NCBI RefSeq assembly: GCF_003130705.1
Contig: NZ_CP021356.1
Location: forward strand, 62,001-126,000
Reading direction: 5' to 3'
Length of the DNA: 64,000 nucleotides
Source of the DNA: Rhodococcus oxybenzonivorans
GTDB taxonomy: Bacteria > Actinomycetota > Actinomycetes > Mycobacteriales > Mycobacteriaceae
Every line of letters begins with the position of its first letter. Positions within the stretch are counted from its first letter, which is position 1. The translations under genes were made by a program, and so were the position numbers. The notes under the pieces were generated by a model. That model worked only from the letters and a program-made list of their open reading frames with translations. It had not been told where the DNA came from and searched no databases. Positions 43,332 through 54,798 of the stretch are shown piece after piece.

Positions 43332-44912
43332 CTAATTACTACCCGGCTTAGTAGCTGTGTGGCGGAGGCGGCGTCGTACGGCGATGAGGATTGCGGGCAC
43401 CACGAGCAGTGCAAGAACGAGCTCGGGAACTGATCCGAGGCGGGTGGCCAGGGTCAGGTCGGTGCGCAAGGGGATGGCGCCGACGAGCGCGTCGGCGGTG
43501 AAGATCCGGCTCTGTTGTTGAACGGTACCGTCCGGTTCGATGATCGCGCTGACCCCACTGGTGGCGGCAACAAGCACGCTGCGTCCGTGCTCGACTGCGC
43601 GGACTCGGGACATCGCCAGTTGTTGATAGGTCATATCCGTACGCCCGAAGGTGGCGTTGTTGGTGGGCACGGTGATCAGCTGAGCTCCGGCGCGAACGGA
43701 CTCCGACACGAGATCGTCGAAGGCCACCTCGTAGCAGGTTGCAACGGCCAGTGGAACGCCGTTGAGTTCTACGACGCCGTTGCCATTGCCGGCCACGAAC
43801 TTTCCTGCCTGGTTCGCGTAGGGTGACACGGCGGTCATCACCGTGCGTAAGGGAAGGTATTCCCCGAAGGGGACTAGTTGGCGCTTGACGTGTTGCTGTC
43901 CTGGTCCGCTGACCGGATCCCACACGATTGCACTGTTGAGGGTTGTGTTGCCCTCCCCGATGAGGACGGCGCCGACCAGGACTGGGACTCCCATTGTCTG
44001 GGCGGCGGCGTCGATCCGGTCAGCTGCATCTTTGTTGAGTAGAGGATCGATGTCAGAGGCGTTTTCCGGCCAAATGACGAGTTGAGGTCGGCGCGCCCGG
44101 CCTGCGGCGACATCCGCTGCCAGTTGTTCGGTCCTGGCGAGGTGGTTGTCGAGTACAGCGCGCCGTTGCGCGTTGAAGTCGAGGCCGAGTCGCGGGACGT
44201 TTCCTTGGATAACCGCCACGGTTGTCATATCCCGATTCGGGACAGTGGTCGGCGAGAGGGACAGTGCGAGTAGTACGGGGATCGAGATCAGTACGGCGTT
44301 GCCCATCGAACTCCGCCAGCGGCGCGTCCGGGCTTGGATTACACATGCGGCAAGTCCCGTGCCCATCACCGCGAGTGCGAAACTCAGGCCGGGGGCACCG
44401 GCGATCTCTGCGAGCGGCAGAAGGATTCCGTCCACCTGACCGAAGGCCAGTCGCCCCCACGGGAAGCCCCCGAAAGGGGCGCGGGCACGCACTGCTTCGG
44501 TGGCCACCCAGGCACACGCCACCCATACCGTCGACAGTGGTAGTCGGCTGACCAGTGCTGCGATTGCACCGAAGAGCCCTACTGCAACCGCTTCGATCGC
44601 CGCGAGCGCCAACCACGGCACCGCCCCGACATACGCCCCTACCCATGGCAGGAGCGGCACGAAGAACGCCAGTCCGGCGAGGTAGCCGTATCCGAAGCCC
44701 GCGCGGACGGAACGCCCTCGGAGCATGAGAGTCAGGACCGCGATCCCCAAAGGAGCGAAAAACCAGGTCGTGCGCGGGGGAAAGCTGAGAAACAGCAGGG
44801 CGCCCGCCCCCAGAGCCGCGGCACAGCGGAAGAGGGCATCAGCGATTCGTCTGGTGACTGCCCGATGGCTCTGGACGTCCGCGTGATCCGTCATTCGCAA
44901 GAGGTCGACCAT
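43332..44912 (-). CDS. lnt: Apolipoprotein N-acyltransferase Lnt
   Basis: The 526-residue membrane protein from ATG 44912 (in-frame ATG at 44894 possible) has N-terminal helices and a nitrilase-fold domain with the full catalytic triad: Glu in VIWPENASDI, Lys in QHVKRQLVPFGEYLP and Cys in ATCYEVAFDD. It N-acylates the lipobox Cys after Lgt and LspA. Together with the extra Lgt this is a second lipoprotein maturation set; no lspA is in the window. It is divergent from mmpL across operator 6. Confidence 0.9.
   Translation of the reverse strand: MVDLLRMTDHADVQSHRAVTRRIADALFRCAAALGAGALLFLSFPPRTTWFFAPLGIAVLTLMLRGRSVRAGFGYGYLAGLAFFVPLLPWVGAYVGAVPWLALAAIEAVAVGLFGAIAALVSRLPLSTVWVACAWVATEAVRARAPFGGFPWGRLAFGQVDGILLPLAEIAGAPGLSFALAVMGTGLAACVIQARTRRWRSSMGNAVLISIPVLLALSLSPTTVPNRDMTTVAVIQGNVPRLGLDFNAQRRAVLDNHLARTEQLAADVAAGRARRPQLVIWPENASDIDPLLNKDAADRIDAAAQTMGVPVLVGAVLIGEGNTTLNSAIVWDPVSGPGQQHVKRQLVPFGEYLPLRTVMTAVSPYANQAGKFVAGNGNGVVELNGVPLAVATCYEVAFDDLVSESVRAGAQLITVPTNNATFGRTDMTYQQLAMSRVRAVEHGRSVLVAATSGVSAIIEPDGTVQQQSRIFTADALVGAIPLRTDLTLATRLGSVPELVLALLVVPAILIAVRRRLRHTATKPGSN
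43337..43353. promoter_or_regulatory. BlaI-type operator 5, inside the lnt 3' end
   Basis: TACTA-CCCGGCT-TAGTA. It overlaps the last codons of lnt (encoding ATKPGS near the C-terminus) while serving the downstream M23 gene on the same strand. Confidence 0.7.
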
Positions 44913-45003
44913 CAGGGGCTCTACCTTTCCAGGCAGCGTCGATCGCGGCCGCACTCGTCGTTTTCGGGGTCGCCACGATGGTGCGGCGTGTCTGCCATGG
45001 CAG

Positions 45004-45030
45004 TGAACTACTATCGGCGATAGTAGTTCA
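45004..45030. promoter_or_regulatory. BlaI-type operator 6 (lnt / mmpL divergent promoter)
   Basis: TGAACTACTATC-GGC-GATAGTAGTTCA, a perfect palindrome with 12-bp arms and the TACTA-N7-TAGTA core. It is 92 bp upstream of lnt and 296 bp upstream of the chosen mmpL start. Confidence 0.85.
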
Positions 45031-45325
45031 TGCCGGTCGCTCGCCCGCAACGAAGTCCTGGAGGTACGAAGATGGCGAGATAGTGATTCACCGATACGCC
45101 CGACCGTGAACCGTGCAGCCTTCAAATCGTTTGTTTCACATGTAGCGTGATCAATTTGCCCGCTTGTCGACCTCACACTGGCACACGATGGGCGGCAACA
45201 CGGATTTGGGTTGCGCGTTCTTGGTGCACGTGGCTGCACGGGATGCGGGCAGTCAGCCACAGTGGCCGAATGAACCCACGTTACGACACGACCTTGTCAC
45301 CACTACCTCGATCGGGACAACCTCC

Positions 45326-47497
45326 ATGACACGCTGGGCCTCGATAGTCATCGCACGCAAATGGCGGGTGTTCGCCTTCGCAGTACTGATAGTGACAGTC
45401 TGCGGCGTTTGGGGCACAGGGGTTTTCAGCAAGCTCAGCACTGGAGGCTACATCGATCCGGCGAGCGACTCGGCGCAGGTCGCTGAGATCATCGATCGTA
45501 ACTTCGGGCAGCAGCACCCGGACATCGTGGCGATCTACACGCCACCAGAAGGAAAGACCGTCGCCGACATCGAGCAGAAGGTCACTTCAGTACTGGACCG
45601 ATTCGCCGCCGAAAATCTGACGCGGTCGGTGTCGTCATACTGGACGGCCACTCCGCCCGGCAAAGGACTCCTCCTGTCCGAAGACGGCACCAAGGCGGCA
45701 GCGGCGATCATCCTCGCCCCCGATCCGCGGAGCGCGATGGCGGACTTCAATCAGCTGCTGCCCCAGCTCGAGGTCGACGGTGTCGACGTGGAGTTCGCTG
45801 GAGGCTCCGTCGTCGGCCAGGCATTCAATCACCAACTGCAGAAAGACCTCATCCGAGCTGAGGCAATCGCACTGCCCATCACGCTGGTCCTTCTAGTGTT
45901 CATATTCGGTGGCCTCACAGCCGCGGCGGTCCCGGTGCTCGTCGGCATTCTCGCGGTCTTGGGCGCCCTCGCCACCCTGCGGGTTCTCACCATGTTCACT
46001 GAGGTGAGTTCGTTCGCGATCAACGTCGCCTCGCTGATCGGACTGGGCCTCGCTATCGATTACGGGCTGTTCGTCGTCAGCCGCTTTCGGGAGGAACTCG
46101 AATCCGGCAGCACCCCCCATGAAGCCGCACGCCGGACCATTCTCACCGCAGGTCGCACGGTCATGTTCTCCGGTTTGCTGCTCATTTGCGCCTTCGCGGG
46201 CATGCTCGTCTACCCCCAGGCGGTGATCCGCTCGCTCGGGTTCGGTGCCATCGCTGCGGTCACGAGTGCCGCGGTGCTAACGCTGACTGCCGTCCCCGCG
46301 CTGCTGGCCATCCTCGGACACCGAATCAACTCGCTCACGTGGCGCACGAATGCCGCCCAGCGCGGCGAAGTGCGGGCCCGCCGATTCTGGGGTGGCGTAG
46401 TCACCCGAGTCATGCGCCGTCCCATCGCCTTCGCAGTCATCATCATCAGCGGGTTGCTGGTCTTGGCCGCACCGTTGGGAGGGGCGACGCTCGGCGAGGT
46501 CACCTACACCGCACTGCCAGCAGGCGATCCCGCCCGCACGGCCATGGAAACCTTGGCAACCGAGTTCCCGGCGACCGGCGAAGGCGCCACCGTGATCCTT
46601 CGCGGAACTGACGGTGCACCGCCCACCCCTGCGGATACCACTACTGTCATTTCCGCAGCGAGCCGTGTGGACGGCATCACGCAGGCCCTGGTTGTGGCGA
46701 CGCGAGACGACGTCGTGGCAATGCAAGCGTTGTACGCCGGCGACGTCGGAAGCGACCGGGCGAGCGCCGCAGTGGACGAGTTGCGTGCCATCGCAGCGCC
46801 CGAAGGCACGCAACTGTTGGTGGGCGGCGGCCAGGCCATGGTCGATGACGGAAACGCCGCAATCGTGCGCTGGCTTCCCATCATGGTCGCCATCATGGTC
46901 GGTTCCACGCTGGTGCTGTTGTTCCTCGCTTTCGGTTCGGTGGTCCTGCCGATCAAGGCAGTCGCGATGGCTGGGTTGAGTCTCGCCGCGACATTCGGGG
47001 TACTGACCTGGGTATTCGAACAGGGCAACGGCGCCGCACTCCTCGGCGTCAGCCCGTCCCCGCTCGAGGCCACGTTCGTGGTGCTGATCCTTGCCGTGGT
47101 GTTCGGTCTGTCGACGGACTACGAAGTATTTCTCATGTCCCGCATGGTGGAGGCACGCGCCGAAGGGGCCACCACAGAGGAGGCTGTGCGGTTCGGGGCC
47201 GAACACACCGGCCGCGTGGTCACCGCGGCCGCCCTGCTACTCATCGTCGTCACCGGCGCGTTCACTGCGTCCGGTTTGTCGATCATGCGGTTCCTCGGTG
47301 TCGGAATGATTCTCGCCCTGATCATCGACGCGACGGTGGTCCGGATGTTGCTGGTGCCCTCGCTCGTCAAATTGATGGGCGAGGCCAATTGGTGGGCTCC
47401 GGCGTGGATGACACGGATACACGCTCGGTTCGGAATCGGGCACGGACGCGAGATCGAGACATCGCATCACCGGGTCAAAACATCAATCTCCAGTTAA
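45326..47497 (+). CDS. MmpL-type RND transporter
   Basis: The 723-residue protein from ATG 45326 has the MmpL duplicated architecture: a large extracytoplasmic loop after helix 1, then helices with IGLGLAIDYGLFVVSRFREE, and a second half with AVVFGLSTDYEVFLMSRMVE. The two D-Y pairs are the proton-relay motif of MmpLs. It exports lipids, siderophores or similar in mycolate bacteria; the substrate is unknown. An alternative start upstream would add about 54 residues of no clear homology. Operator 6 lies in its promoter region. Confidence 0.85.
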   Translation: MTRWASIVIARKWRVFAFAVLIVTVCGVWGTGVFSKLSTGGYIDPASDSAQVAEIIDRNFGQQHPDIVAIYTPPEGKTVADIEQKVTSVLDRFAAENLTRSVSSYWTATPPGKGLLLSEDGTKAAAAIILAPDPRSAMADFNQLLPQLEVDGVDVEFAGGSVVGQAFNHQLQKDLIRAEAIALPITLVLLVFIFGGLTAAAVPVLVGILAVLGALATLRVLTMFTEVSSFAINVASLIGLGLAIDYGLFVVSRFREELESGSTPHEAARRTILTAGRTVMFSGLLLICAFAGMLVYPQAVIRSLGFGAIAAVTSAAVLTLTAVPALLAILGHRINSLTWRTNAAQRGEVRARRFWGGVVTRVMRRPIAFAVIIISGLLVLAAPLGGATLGEVTYTALPAGDPARTAMETLATEFPATGEGATVILRGTDGAPPTPADTTTVISAASRVDGITQALVVATRDDVVAMQALYAGDVGSDRASAAVDELRAIAAPEGTQLLVGGGQAMVDDGNAAIVRWLPIMVAIMVGSTLVLLFLAFGSVVLPIKAVAMAGLSLAATFGVLTWVFEQGNGAALLGVSPSPLEATFVVLILAVVFGLSTDYEVFLMSRMVEARAEGATTEEAVRFGAEHTGRVVTAAALLLIVVTGAFTASGLSIMRFLGVGMILALIIDATVVRMLLVPSLVKLMGEANWWAPAWMTRIHARFGIGHGREIETSHHRVKTSISS

Positions 47498-47713
47498 GGG
47501 TTAGACTGAGTACGGCCGCGCCGGTGGCTCCATTGACGACAGTGACGTGGACCCGTCAACAACCATGACAGATCGAAACTGCTGAGCACCAACAAGGGCC
47601 GGTGGACGTCACCTCTCGATCACCGCGTGCGGAGCTGAACCGGCAAGCAGCCAACACTGCGGCAAGGCTTTTACCCGTGGCAGCGTGCTTCGACATCGAA
47701 AGGGAGATACCCA

Positions 47714-49705
47714 ATGCCTCAACGTCGACCGAAGTTCTCGATCGTCCTGGGTGCCGTCGCCGCCGCGGCGGTGGCAAGCCCCTTCGCGGTGTACTCCATC
47801 TCCAGCACACCGGTTGATGTCCGCTCCGCTCACTCGCCGTCCCCGGCAGACACCTCCCTTCAAATCGCCGAGGTCGTGCTGGCAGCAAGCCCCGACATCC
47901 TCCTTCCATTCGAAGAGTTGACAGGGTTGGACCTGACCGAATTGCTGCGCTTCGGACTACAGAACCTCCCCATCCCCGCGGAGAAGCCTCTGCCCCCACA
48001 GCCGTCAGGTCCAAGTACTACCCCGAGCGACATTGCTGCCGGCGCAACCGGGGGCGCGCTGCCGACCCCCGGCAGCGCTCCCCCACAAGACCAGGCGGGG
48101 GTGACAGTCAAAGAACTGAGCCGGGACACTCCATTTCGCATGGTCGCTCTGACCTCGAACGGACGGCCGACACCAGCCGCCGAGGTTCGCGCCAAACAGC
48201 CAGACGGCTCATGGGGGCCGTGGTTCTCCACCACCCAGATCGACACGCCTCGCAAGGACGGCTCCACCGCCCCGGGCAAGCAAGGGACCGAACCCGTATA
48301 CGTCGGCAAAACGACCACTGTTCAAGTGCTCGTTCCGTCAGACCAAACATCGGTGTCACCGGCCCCTCCCTCCAACGGCGGGACGGGCGCTCCCACTCCT
48401 GGTGCGGAAGCCCCCATCACGCCACCGCCACTCGGCTACGCCCCCGCCTCCGTCGTCAAGCCGCTGGCCCAGGCGCATCAGTCAAGCGATGTCACCGCCG
48501 TCCTGATCGAACCAGGAGAGACTCCGGTCGACAACGAATCCGGCGACGCCACAAACCTCACTGGGCCGTCCGGGCCGAAAGTAATCAGCCGTGCACAGTG
48601 GGGCGCCGATGAATCCCTCCGCTGCGAAGAACCCGCATACGACGACTTCCTGGCAGGAGCTGTCGTTCACCACACCGCAGGAAGCAACGACTACTCCAAG
48701 GAGGAGTCCGCCGACATCATCCGAGGGATCTACGCCTATCACGCACAAACACTCGGATGGTGCGACATCGGTTACCACGTCCTGGTCGACAAGTATGGCC
48801 AAATCTTCGAGGGCCGCGCCGGAGGACTCGACAAGCCAGTGCAGGGCGCCCATACCGGCGGCTTCAACGAAAACACGATGGGCATCGCCATGATGGGTGA
48901 CTACACCAACGTCGAGCCGACCCCGGAGGAAATCAACTCTGTCGGGCAGTTCCTCGGCTGGCGCCTGGAAAAGGCCGGGCTCGATCCGCAGGGTACGACC
49001 ACCATGTACTCGGAAGGCACTGACTACACCTCCTTCCCGGAAGGAGCCGCTGTCGACATCCCTGTCATCTCCGCGCACCGCGATCTCGGGAACACTACTG
49101 ATCCCGGAGATATGGGGTATGCCCACATGGACGAAATCAGAGACATCGCTGCGGCCTACGACGCAGCTGGAAACGAGTCCGCGTTCCAGGCGGCCGCACC
49201 GACGGGGACACAACCAGCTCAAACCGAATCGAGCCCACACCCCAATACAGACCCGCACTCGGCAACCAGCCCGACAGACTCGCGGCTACCGGCCCTCGCG
49301 TCGGAATTGGTCAGGCTGACCGATCAGTCTCCGCTGGCACGAAAGTGGCAATCGGAAGGCGGGGAGACCGGGCGACTCGGAAGAGCTCGAAGCGGGGAGC
49401 TCACTACGCAGAATGGCAACAGATACGCCGACTTCGCCAACGGCGCCATCTACACCTCCTCAAACGGCGAGGCGTGGGCCGTGTTGGGCGCAATCTACAA
49501 CGCGTGGGAATCGCTCAGCGCCGCCGCCGGAGAACTGGGGCTCCCCACCAGCGACGAGTACCGCATTCCGGAAGGCCTACGTACCGACTTCGAAAATGGT
49601 TCTCTGGTCTTCAACGAGATCACCGGGATTGTCACCAAGATCCTCGCCGTGAGCGCATCCTCGCTCGTCTCGGAGGCAGCCCCAGAGGCCCCTCCGGCGC
49701 CGTAG
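47714..49705 (+). CDS. N-acetylmuramoyl-L-alanine amidase with LGFP repeat
   Basis: The 663-residue secreted protein has an N-terminal hydrophobic signal, a Pro/Thr-rich region, then an Amidase_2/PGRP domain with AGAVVHHTAGSND, GYHVLVDKYGQIFEGRAGGL and ISAHRDLGNTTDPG. The third zinc ligand is Asp (as in AmpD) where many PGRPs have Cys. A low-complexity linker leads to an LGFP repeat (WAVLGAIYNAWESLSAAAGE, LGLPTSDEYRIPEGLRTDF), a module of mycolate-type actinobacteria. It trims peptidoglycan. The ATG is preceded by GGGAG. No TACTA-N7-TAGTA site lies in its promoter. Confidence 0.85.
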   Translation: MPQRRPKFSIVLGAVAAAAVASPFAVYSISSTPVDVRSAHSPSPADTSLQIAEVVLAASPDILLPFEELTGLDLTELLRFGLQNLPIPAEKPLPPQPSGPSTTPSDIAAGATGGALPTPGSAPPQDQAGVTVKELSRDTPFRMVALTSNGRPTPAAEVRAKQPDGSWGPWFSTTQIDTPRKDGSTAPGKQGTEPVYVGKTTTVQVLVPSDQTSVSPAPPSNGGTGAPTPGAEAPITPPPLGYAPASVVKPLAQAHQSSDVTAVLIEPGETPVDNESGDATNLTGPSGPKVISRAQWGADESLRCEEPAYDDFLAGAVVHHTAGSNDYSKEESADIIRGIYAYHAQTLGWCDIGYHVLVDKYGQIFEGRAGGLDKPVQGAHTGGFNENTMGIAMMGDYTNVEPTPEEINSVGQFLGWRLEKAGLDPQGTTTMYSEGTDYTSFPEGAAVDIPVISAHRDLGNTTDPGDMGYAHMDEIRDIAAAYDAAGNESAFQAAAPTGTQPAQTESSPHPNTDPHSATSPTDSRLPALASELVRLTDQSPLARKWQSEGGETGRLGRARSGELTTQNGNRYADFANGAIYTSSNGEAWAVLGAIYNAWESLSAAAGELGLPTSDEYRIPEGLRTDFENGSLVFNEITGIVTKILAVSASSLVSEAAPEAPPAP

Positions 49706-49756
49706 AACGGCAACCGCGTTCCCTGGGCACACGTGGTCCCAGTCGTCTGCACTGCG

Positions 49757-50206
49757 TCACCTTTGCCAGGGCGCCATGAGCAACTCGGCATGCAACTGCT
49801 GATTGATCTCGAGTGCGGCTACTGCGATCACCAGCACGACCATGTGTGGAAGCGAAATTCGCCGCGATACTCGGACGGTGACCCACCGACCGGTAGCCCA
49901 GCCGACGGCTGCGCGGGCGCACGCGACGACCGTAGCCACAAGAAGGATCGGAGCCGCTGGGTTGTATCGGATCGCCTCGCGTAGTTGGCCTTGCGTGATC
50001 AGATACCAGGATCGGGTGGCGCCGCAGAGTGGATCCATGATCCCCAGTCGGTGCAGAGGACCGTGCAGATCGACCGGCGGCAACCCGAATAGGGCGAGCG
50101 CCACTGCTATCACAAGGCCGGTCACTGCAAGCCACGTCCAGACCGGGTGCACGTCATCGCGCTCGAGACACAGCATCCGCTGAGTTCGTTCAGGTTGATG
50201 GCGCAT
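49757..50206 (-). CDS. DUF2752-family membrane protein
   Basis: The 149-residue product from ATG 50206 has helices WTWLAVTGLVIAVALALFGL, AAPILLVATVVACARAAVGW and MVVLVIAVAALEI, and the DUF2752 core LHRLGIMDPLCGATRSWYLI with a GQLREAIRYNP loop. Function of the family is unknown. The Cys/Thr-Arg motif at the membrane edge suggests a redox or binding site. Divergent from the CxxC membrane protein with operator 7 between them. Confidence 0.65.
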   Translation of the reverse strand: MRHQPERTQRMLCLERDDVHPVWTWLAVTGLVIAVALALFGLPPVDLHGPLHRLGIMDPLCGATRSWYLITQGQLREAIRYNPAAPILLVATVVACARAAVGWATGRWVTVRVSRRISLPHMVVLVIAVAALEINQQLHAELLMAPWQR

Positions 50207-50295
50207 TCGATCAGTGTCACATAAACCGCAACGCTCCCGGGAACACATCCATGGCGTCCTTGCCGGCGGCTGGTGCAGGAGCACAGCCTCGCAGC

Positions 50296-50312
50296 TACTA
50301 TGCCAGTTAGTA
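50296..50312. promoter_or_regulatory. BlaI-type operator 7 (DUF2752 / CxxC membrane protein)
   Basis: TACTA-TGCCAGT-TAGTA in the divergent promoter, 25 bp before the plus-strand gene (50337) and 90 bp before the minus-strand gene (50206). Confidence 0.75.
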
Positions 50313-50336
50313 GTTTGCCGTATGCGGGAGGATTCC

Positions 50337-50834
50337 ATGACGATTGCCCACTGGCCGAGACGACGGTGGCTTGTCGCACTGTTCGGCATGGTGGCGGCGC
50401 TGCTTGCGGTCGGCATCCCCACCGACGTCGTACCCACGTCGTTGTATCAGCGGATGACACCGGTGTTGTGGTGGAACTACCCAATTTGGGCGGTAACCGC
50501 GGTCTTGAGCGGCCTGATCGTTGCGACGTACGTTCGCACCGATGCCCCGTCAGCCGCCTCATCGCGAGCAGGGGTCGGCGGCAACGTGCTCTCGCTTCTA
50601 GCTGTCGGTTGCCCCATCTGCAACAAACTGGTCGTGATGGCACTCGGTACCACGGGCGCATTGACTCTGTGGGCTCCCCTACAACCAGTACTCGGTGTCG
50701 TCTCGCTCGGGCTGCTCAGTTGGGCGTTATGGAGACGACTGCGGGGCGAACGGGTCTGCCGAGTTTCATCTTCGCCCAGTGCTGTCCCGGCACTGTCGCC
50801 CGCCGGTCATCCCGACACGGCACCGTCGCCGTAG
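50337..50834 (+). CDS. Membrane protein with CxxC motif, function unknown
   Basis: From ATG 50337 (GGGAGG five bases upstream) the 165-residue product has four to five hydrophobic helices (WLVALFGMVAALLAVGIPTD, WAVTAVLSGLIVATYV) and a conserved-looking VGCPICNKLVVMALGTTGAL at a helix end. The Cys pair could be redox active or bind metal, which fits the thioredoxin-related genes under the same operators. I cannot place it in a named family. Divergent from DUF2752 across operator 7. Confidence 0.6.
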   Translation: MTIAHWPRRRWLVALFGMVAALLAVGIPTDVVPTSLYQRMTPVLWWNYPIWAVTAVLSGLIVATYVRTDAPSAASSRAGVGGNVLSLLAVGCPICNKLVVMALGTTGALTLWAPLQPVLGVVSLGLLSWALWRRLRGERVCRVSSSPSAVPALSPAGHPDTAPSP

Positions 50835-51344
50835 CACCGCACTTCATTGATTCCCAATATCCCGCTTCTATCTGGATCATTTTGGCAATCGCCGAATCCA
50901 CGAGGACACTGCGCTTTCCGATTCTCGACCCGCCCGATGGCCGGCCAGGAAATCAACTGACGCATCGGAGTGCTCGATCGAAACAGGTCACCAGGCCCTC
51001 GTCCTGCCATCCTCGCGCGACTGCAGAGAGGATCTTCTTGCCTCGGTGGATCCGGCGAGTCCTCCATCGGGGTTAGCCGCTCGATTTCAACGGTGCGAGA
51101 CCTGCCTGCTGGCCGCAGCGCACATGTGTGGTCATCTATCATCAGCGCACGTGCCGGAGGTGTGCAACCCACGGCGAGAATCTGTGCGGGTCACGGGCCG
51201 GCGTTGATCAGGCTCCGTGGTCTTCGCACCCAACCACTCCGGGCTGATCTGTCCGCGATTCCGGAGATCGACGGCGCCCGCATGACCCAGAACTCCTGGG
51301 CACCGCCGTCGACGTGGGTGACGGCGCCCAATTGAGGTGCTCAG
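50835..51344. other. 510-bp stretch without a gene
   Basis: Both strands have open frames with no family resemblance. It separates the envelope block from copper module 2. Confidence 0.4.
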
Positions 51345-51725
51345 CTGGTGCAGTCGAGTGCGGCGCCCATGTGGTACCCATTGTGGCAGTGGATCATCCA
51401 GCCGCCGGTAGGACCACGACGGTGTCCTTACGCGGCCCGGGAGACCCGTCCGGTTTGACGACCTGGAAGGTGTGACCGTGCAGGTGCATCGGATGCCACA
51501 TCATTGTCATGTTGGTGAACGTCAGACGGGCGCGCTGGCCTTGCCGGATGGTCAATGGTTCGGTGTTGTCGAAGGTGCGCCCGTTGATCTTCCAGGTATA
51601 GCTCGTCATGTCCCCGCCGAGATCGGCTCCAGATTCACATCGGGCTGGCCCTGAGACAGCATCACCTTCCCGGTCGCCACAGAGGCGTCGACGGTCCCGA
51701 CCCGGCCCTTGGTTGCCCCGAACGT
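51345..51725 (-). pseudogene. C-terminal piece of a multicopper oxidase, frameshifted and deleted
   Basis: Starting next to the copA stop, the minus strand reads GRVGTVDASVATGKVMLSQG, QPDVNLEPISAG, then one frame over MTSYTWKINGRTFDNTEPLT to KDTVVVLPAAG and a stop. A further frame gives WMIHCHNGYHM and LDCTS. It is nearly identical to the last 140 or so residues of the intact oxidase at 59.3 kb. The stretch between VVVLP and WMIHCHN (about 15 residues) is deleted, and one indel separates ISAG from DMTSYT. Broken, non-functional. Confidence 0.9.
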
Positions 51726-51732
51726 AACCCGG

Positions 51733-54039
<2,307 letters not shown>

Positions 54040-54089
54040 GAGCTGTCCTCTCCCGTGGATGCCTACCCGGCGGTGGAGCGCAGGAGCGG

Positions 54090-54440
54090 TTAGGCGGTGG
54101 CCAGGTGGTAGTCGCCGGCCTCGTCCAGGGCGGCGGCGACCTGGTCACCGGTGAGCGGTGTGGTGCTGGTGACGGTGACCGTCGAGGTACCGTCGGCGAC
54201 CAGGTCGACCCTCACTTCAACGACGCCGGCGAGTGTGCGCAGCTCCTCGGTGACAGCGCCGACGCAATGGCCGCAAGTCATCCCGGTCACTGGGTAGCTG
54301 GTGCTGGTGGTGGCGGTCATGGTGTTGTCCTTCACGGTCGAAGTCGGGATGGAGGGGGCACTCTGTTGCGGGGCGCAACAGGCGCATCCGGCCGCCTCGG
54401 GCTGAGCCAGGGACAGGGCGACTGGGCGGGTCGGTTTCAC
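54090..54440 (-). CDS. copZ: Copper chaperone CopZ with N-terminal CACC extension
   Basis: From ATG 54440 the product has 116 residues; an in-frame ATG at 54320 (GTGAAGG upstream) would give a plain 76-residue CopZ starting [19 protein letters not shown]. The extra 40 residues contain [11 protein letters not shown], a possible second metal site. The HMA domain has GMTCGHCVG. It lies between csoR and copA. Role: hands Cu(I) to CopA. Confidence 0.85.
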   Translation of the reverse strand: MKPTRPVALSLAQPEAAGCACCAPQQSAPSIPTSTVKDNTMTATTSTSYPVTGMTCGHCVGAVTEELRTLAGVVEVRVDLVADGTSTVTVTSTTPLTGDQVAAALDEAGDYHLATA

Positions 54441-54470
54441 GGGTGCTTCATTCCTTTTCCTAGGGGATGC

Positions 54471-54761
54471 TCAGGAGCGCACGAGACGTGCGATCGCCGC
54501 GGAGGCTTCCTTGATCGTCTCGTCCGTGCTCCCGTCTGCGCGGACGGCGTTGCTGACACAGTGACGCAGATGCTCCTCGAGCAGCATCAACGCCACCGCC
54601 TCCAGCGCCCTCGTCGCGGCGGCGATCTGGGTGAGGACGTCGATGCAGTACTTGTCCTGGTCGACCATCCGCTGTAGGCCGCGCACCTGACCCTCGATCC
54701 GGCGCAGCCGCTTGAGATGGCCAGCTTTGGAGGCCATCTCAAGCGGCGTCGCGGTGTTCAT
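54471..54761 (-). CDS. csoR: Copper-sensing repressor CsoR (second copy)
   Basis: The 96-residue CsoR has the Cu(I) triad (QDKYCIDVL, EEHLRHC) and the helix LRRIEGQVRGLQRMVDQ. It begins the minus-strand csoR-copZ-copA operon. A box ATACCC-CTGAT-GGGTAC lies 38 bp upstream, so it should autoregulate. It is shorter than the 24.6-kb copy, lacking the His-containing N-terminal extension. Confidence 0.9.
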   Translation of the reverse strand: MNTATPLEMASKAGHLKRLRRIEGQVRGLQRMVDQDKYCIDVLTQIAAATRALEAVALMLLEEHLRHCVSNAVRADGSTDETIKEASAAIARLVRS

Positions 54762-54798
54762 CGCCGACCCTTCCCTGAGTCCTACTCGGGACTATACC

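Noticed and set aside
45113..45260. Upstream extension of Lnt to 45260
   Set aside because: The added residues are low complexity and would cover operator 6; the membrane protein starts properly at 44912.
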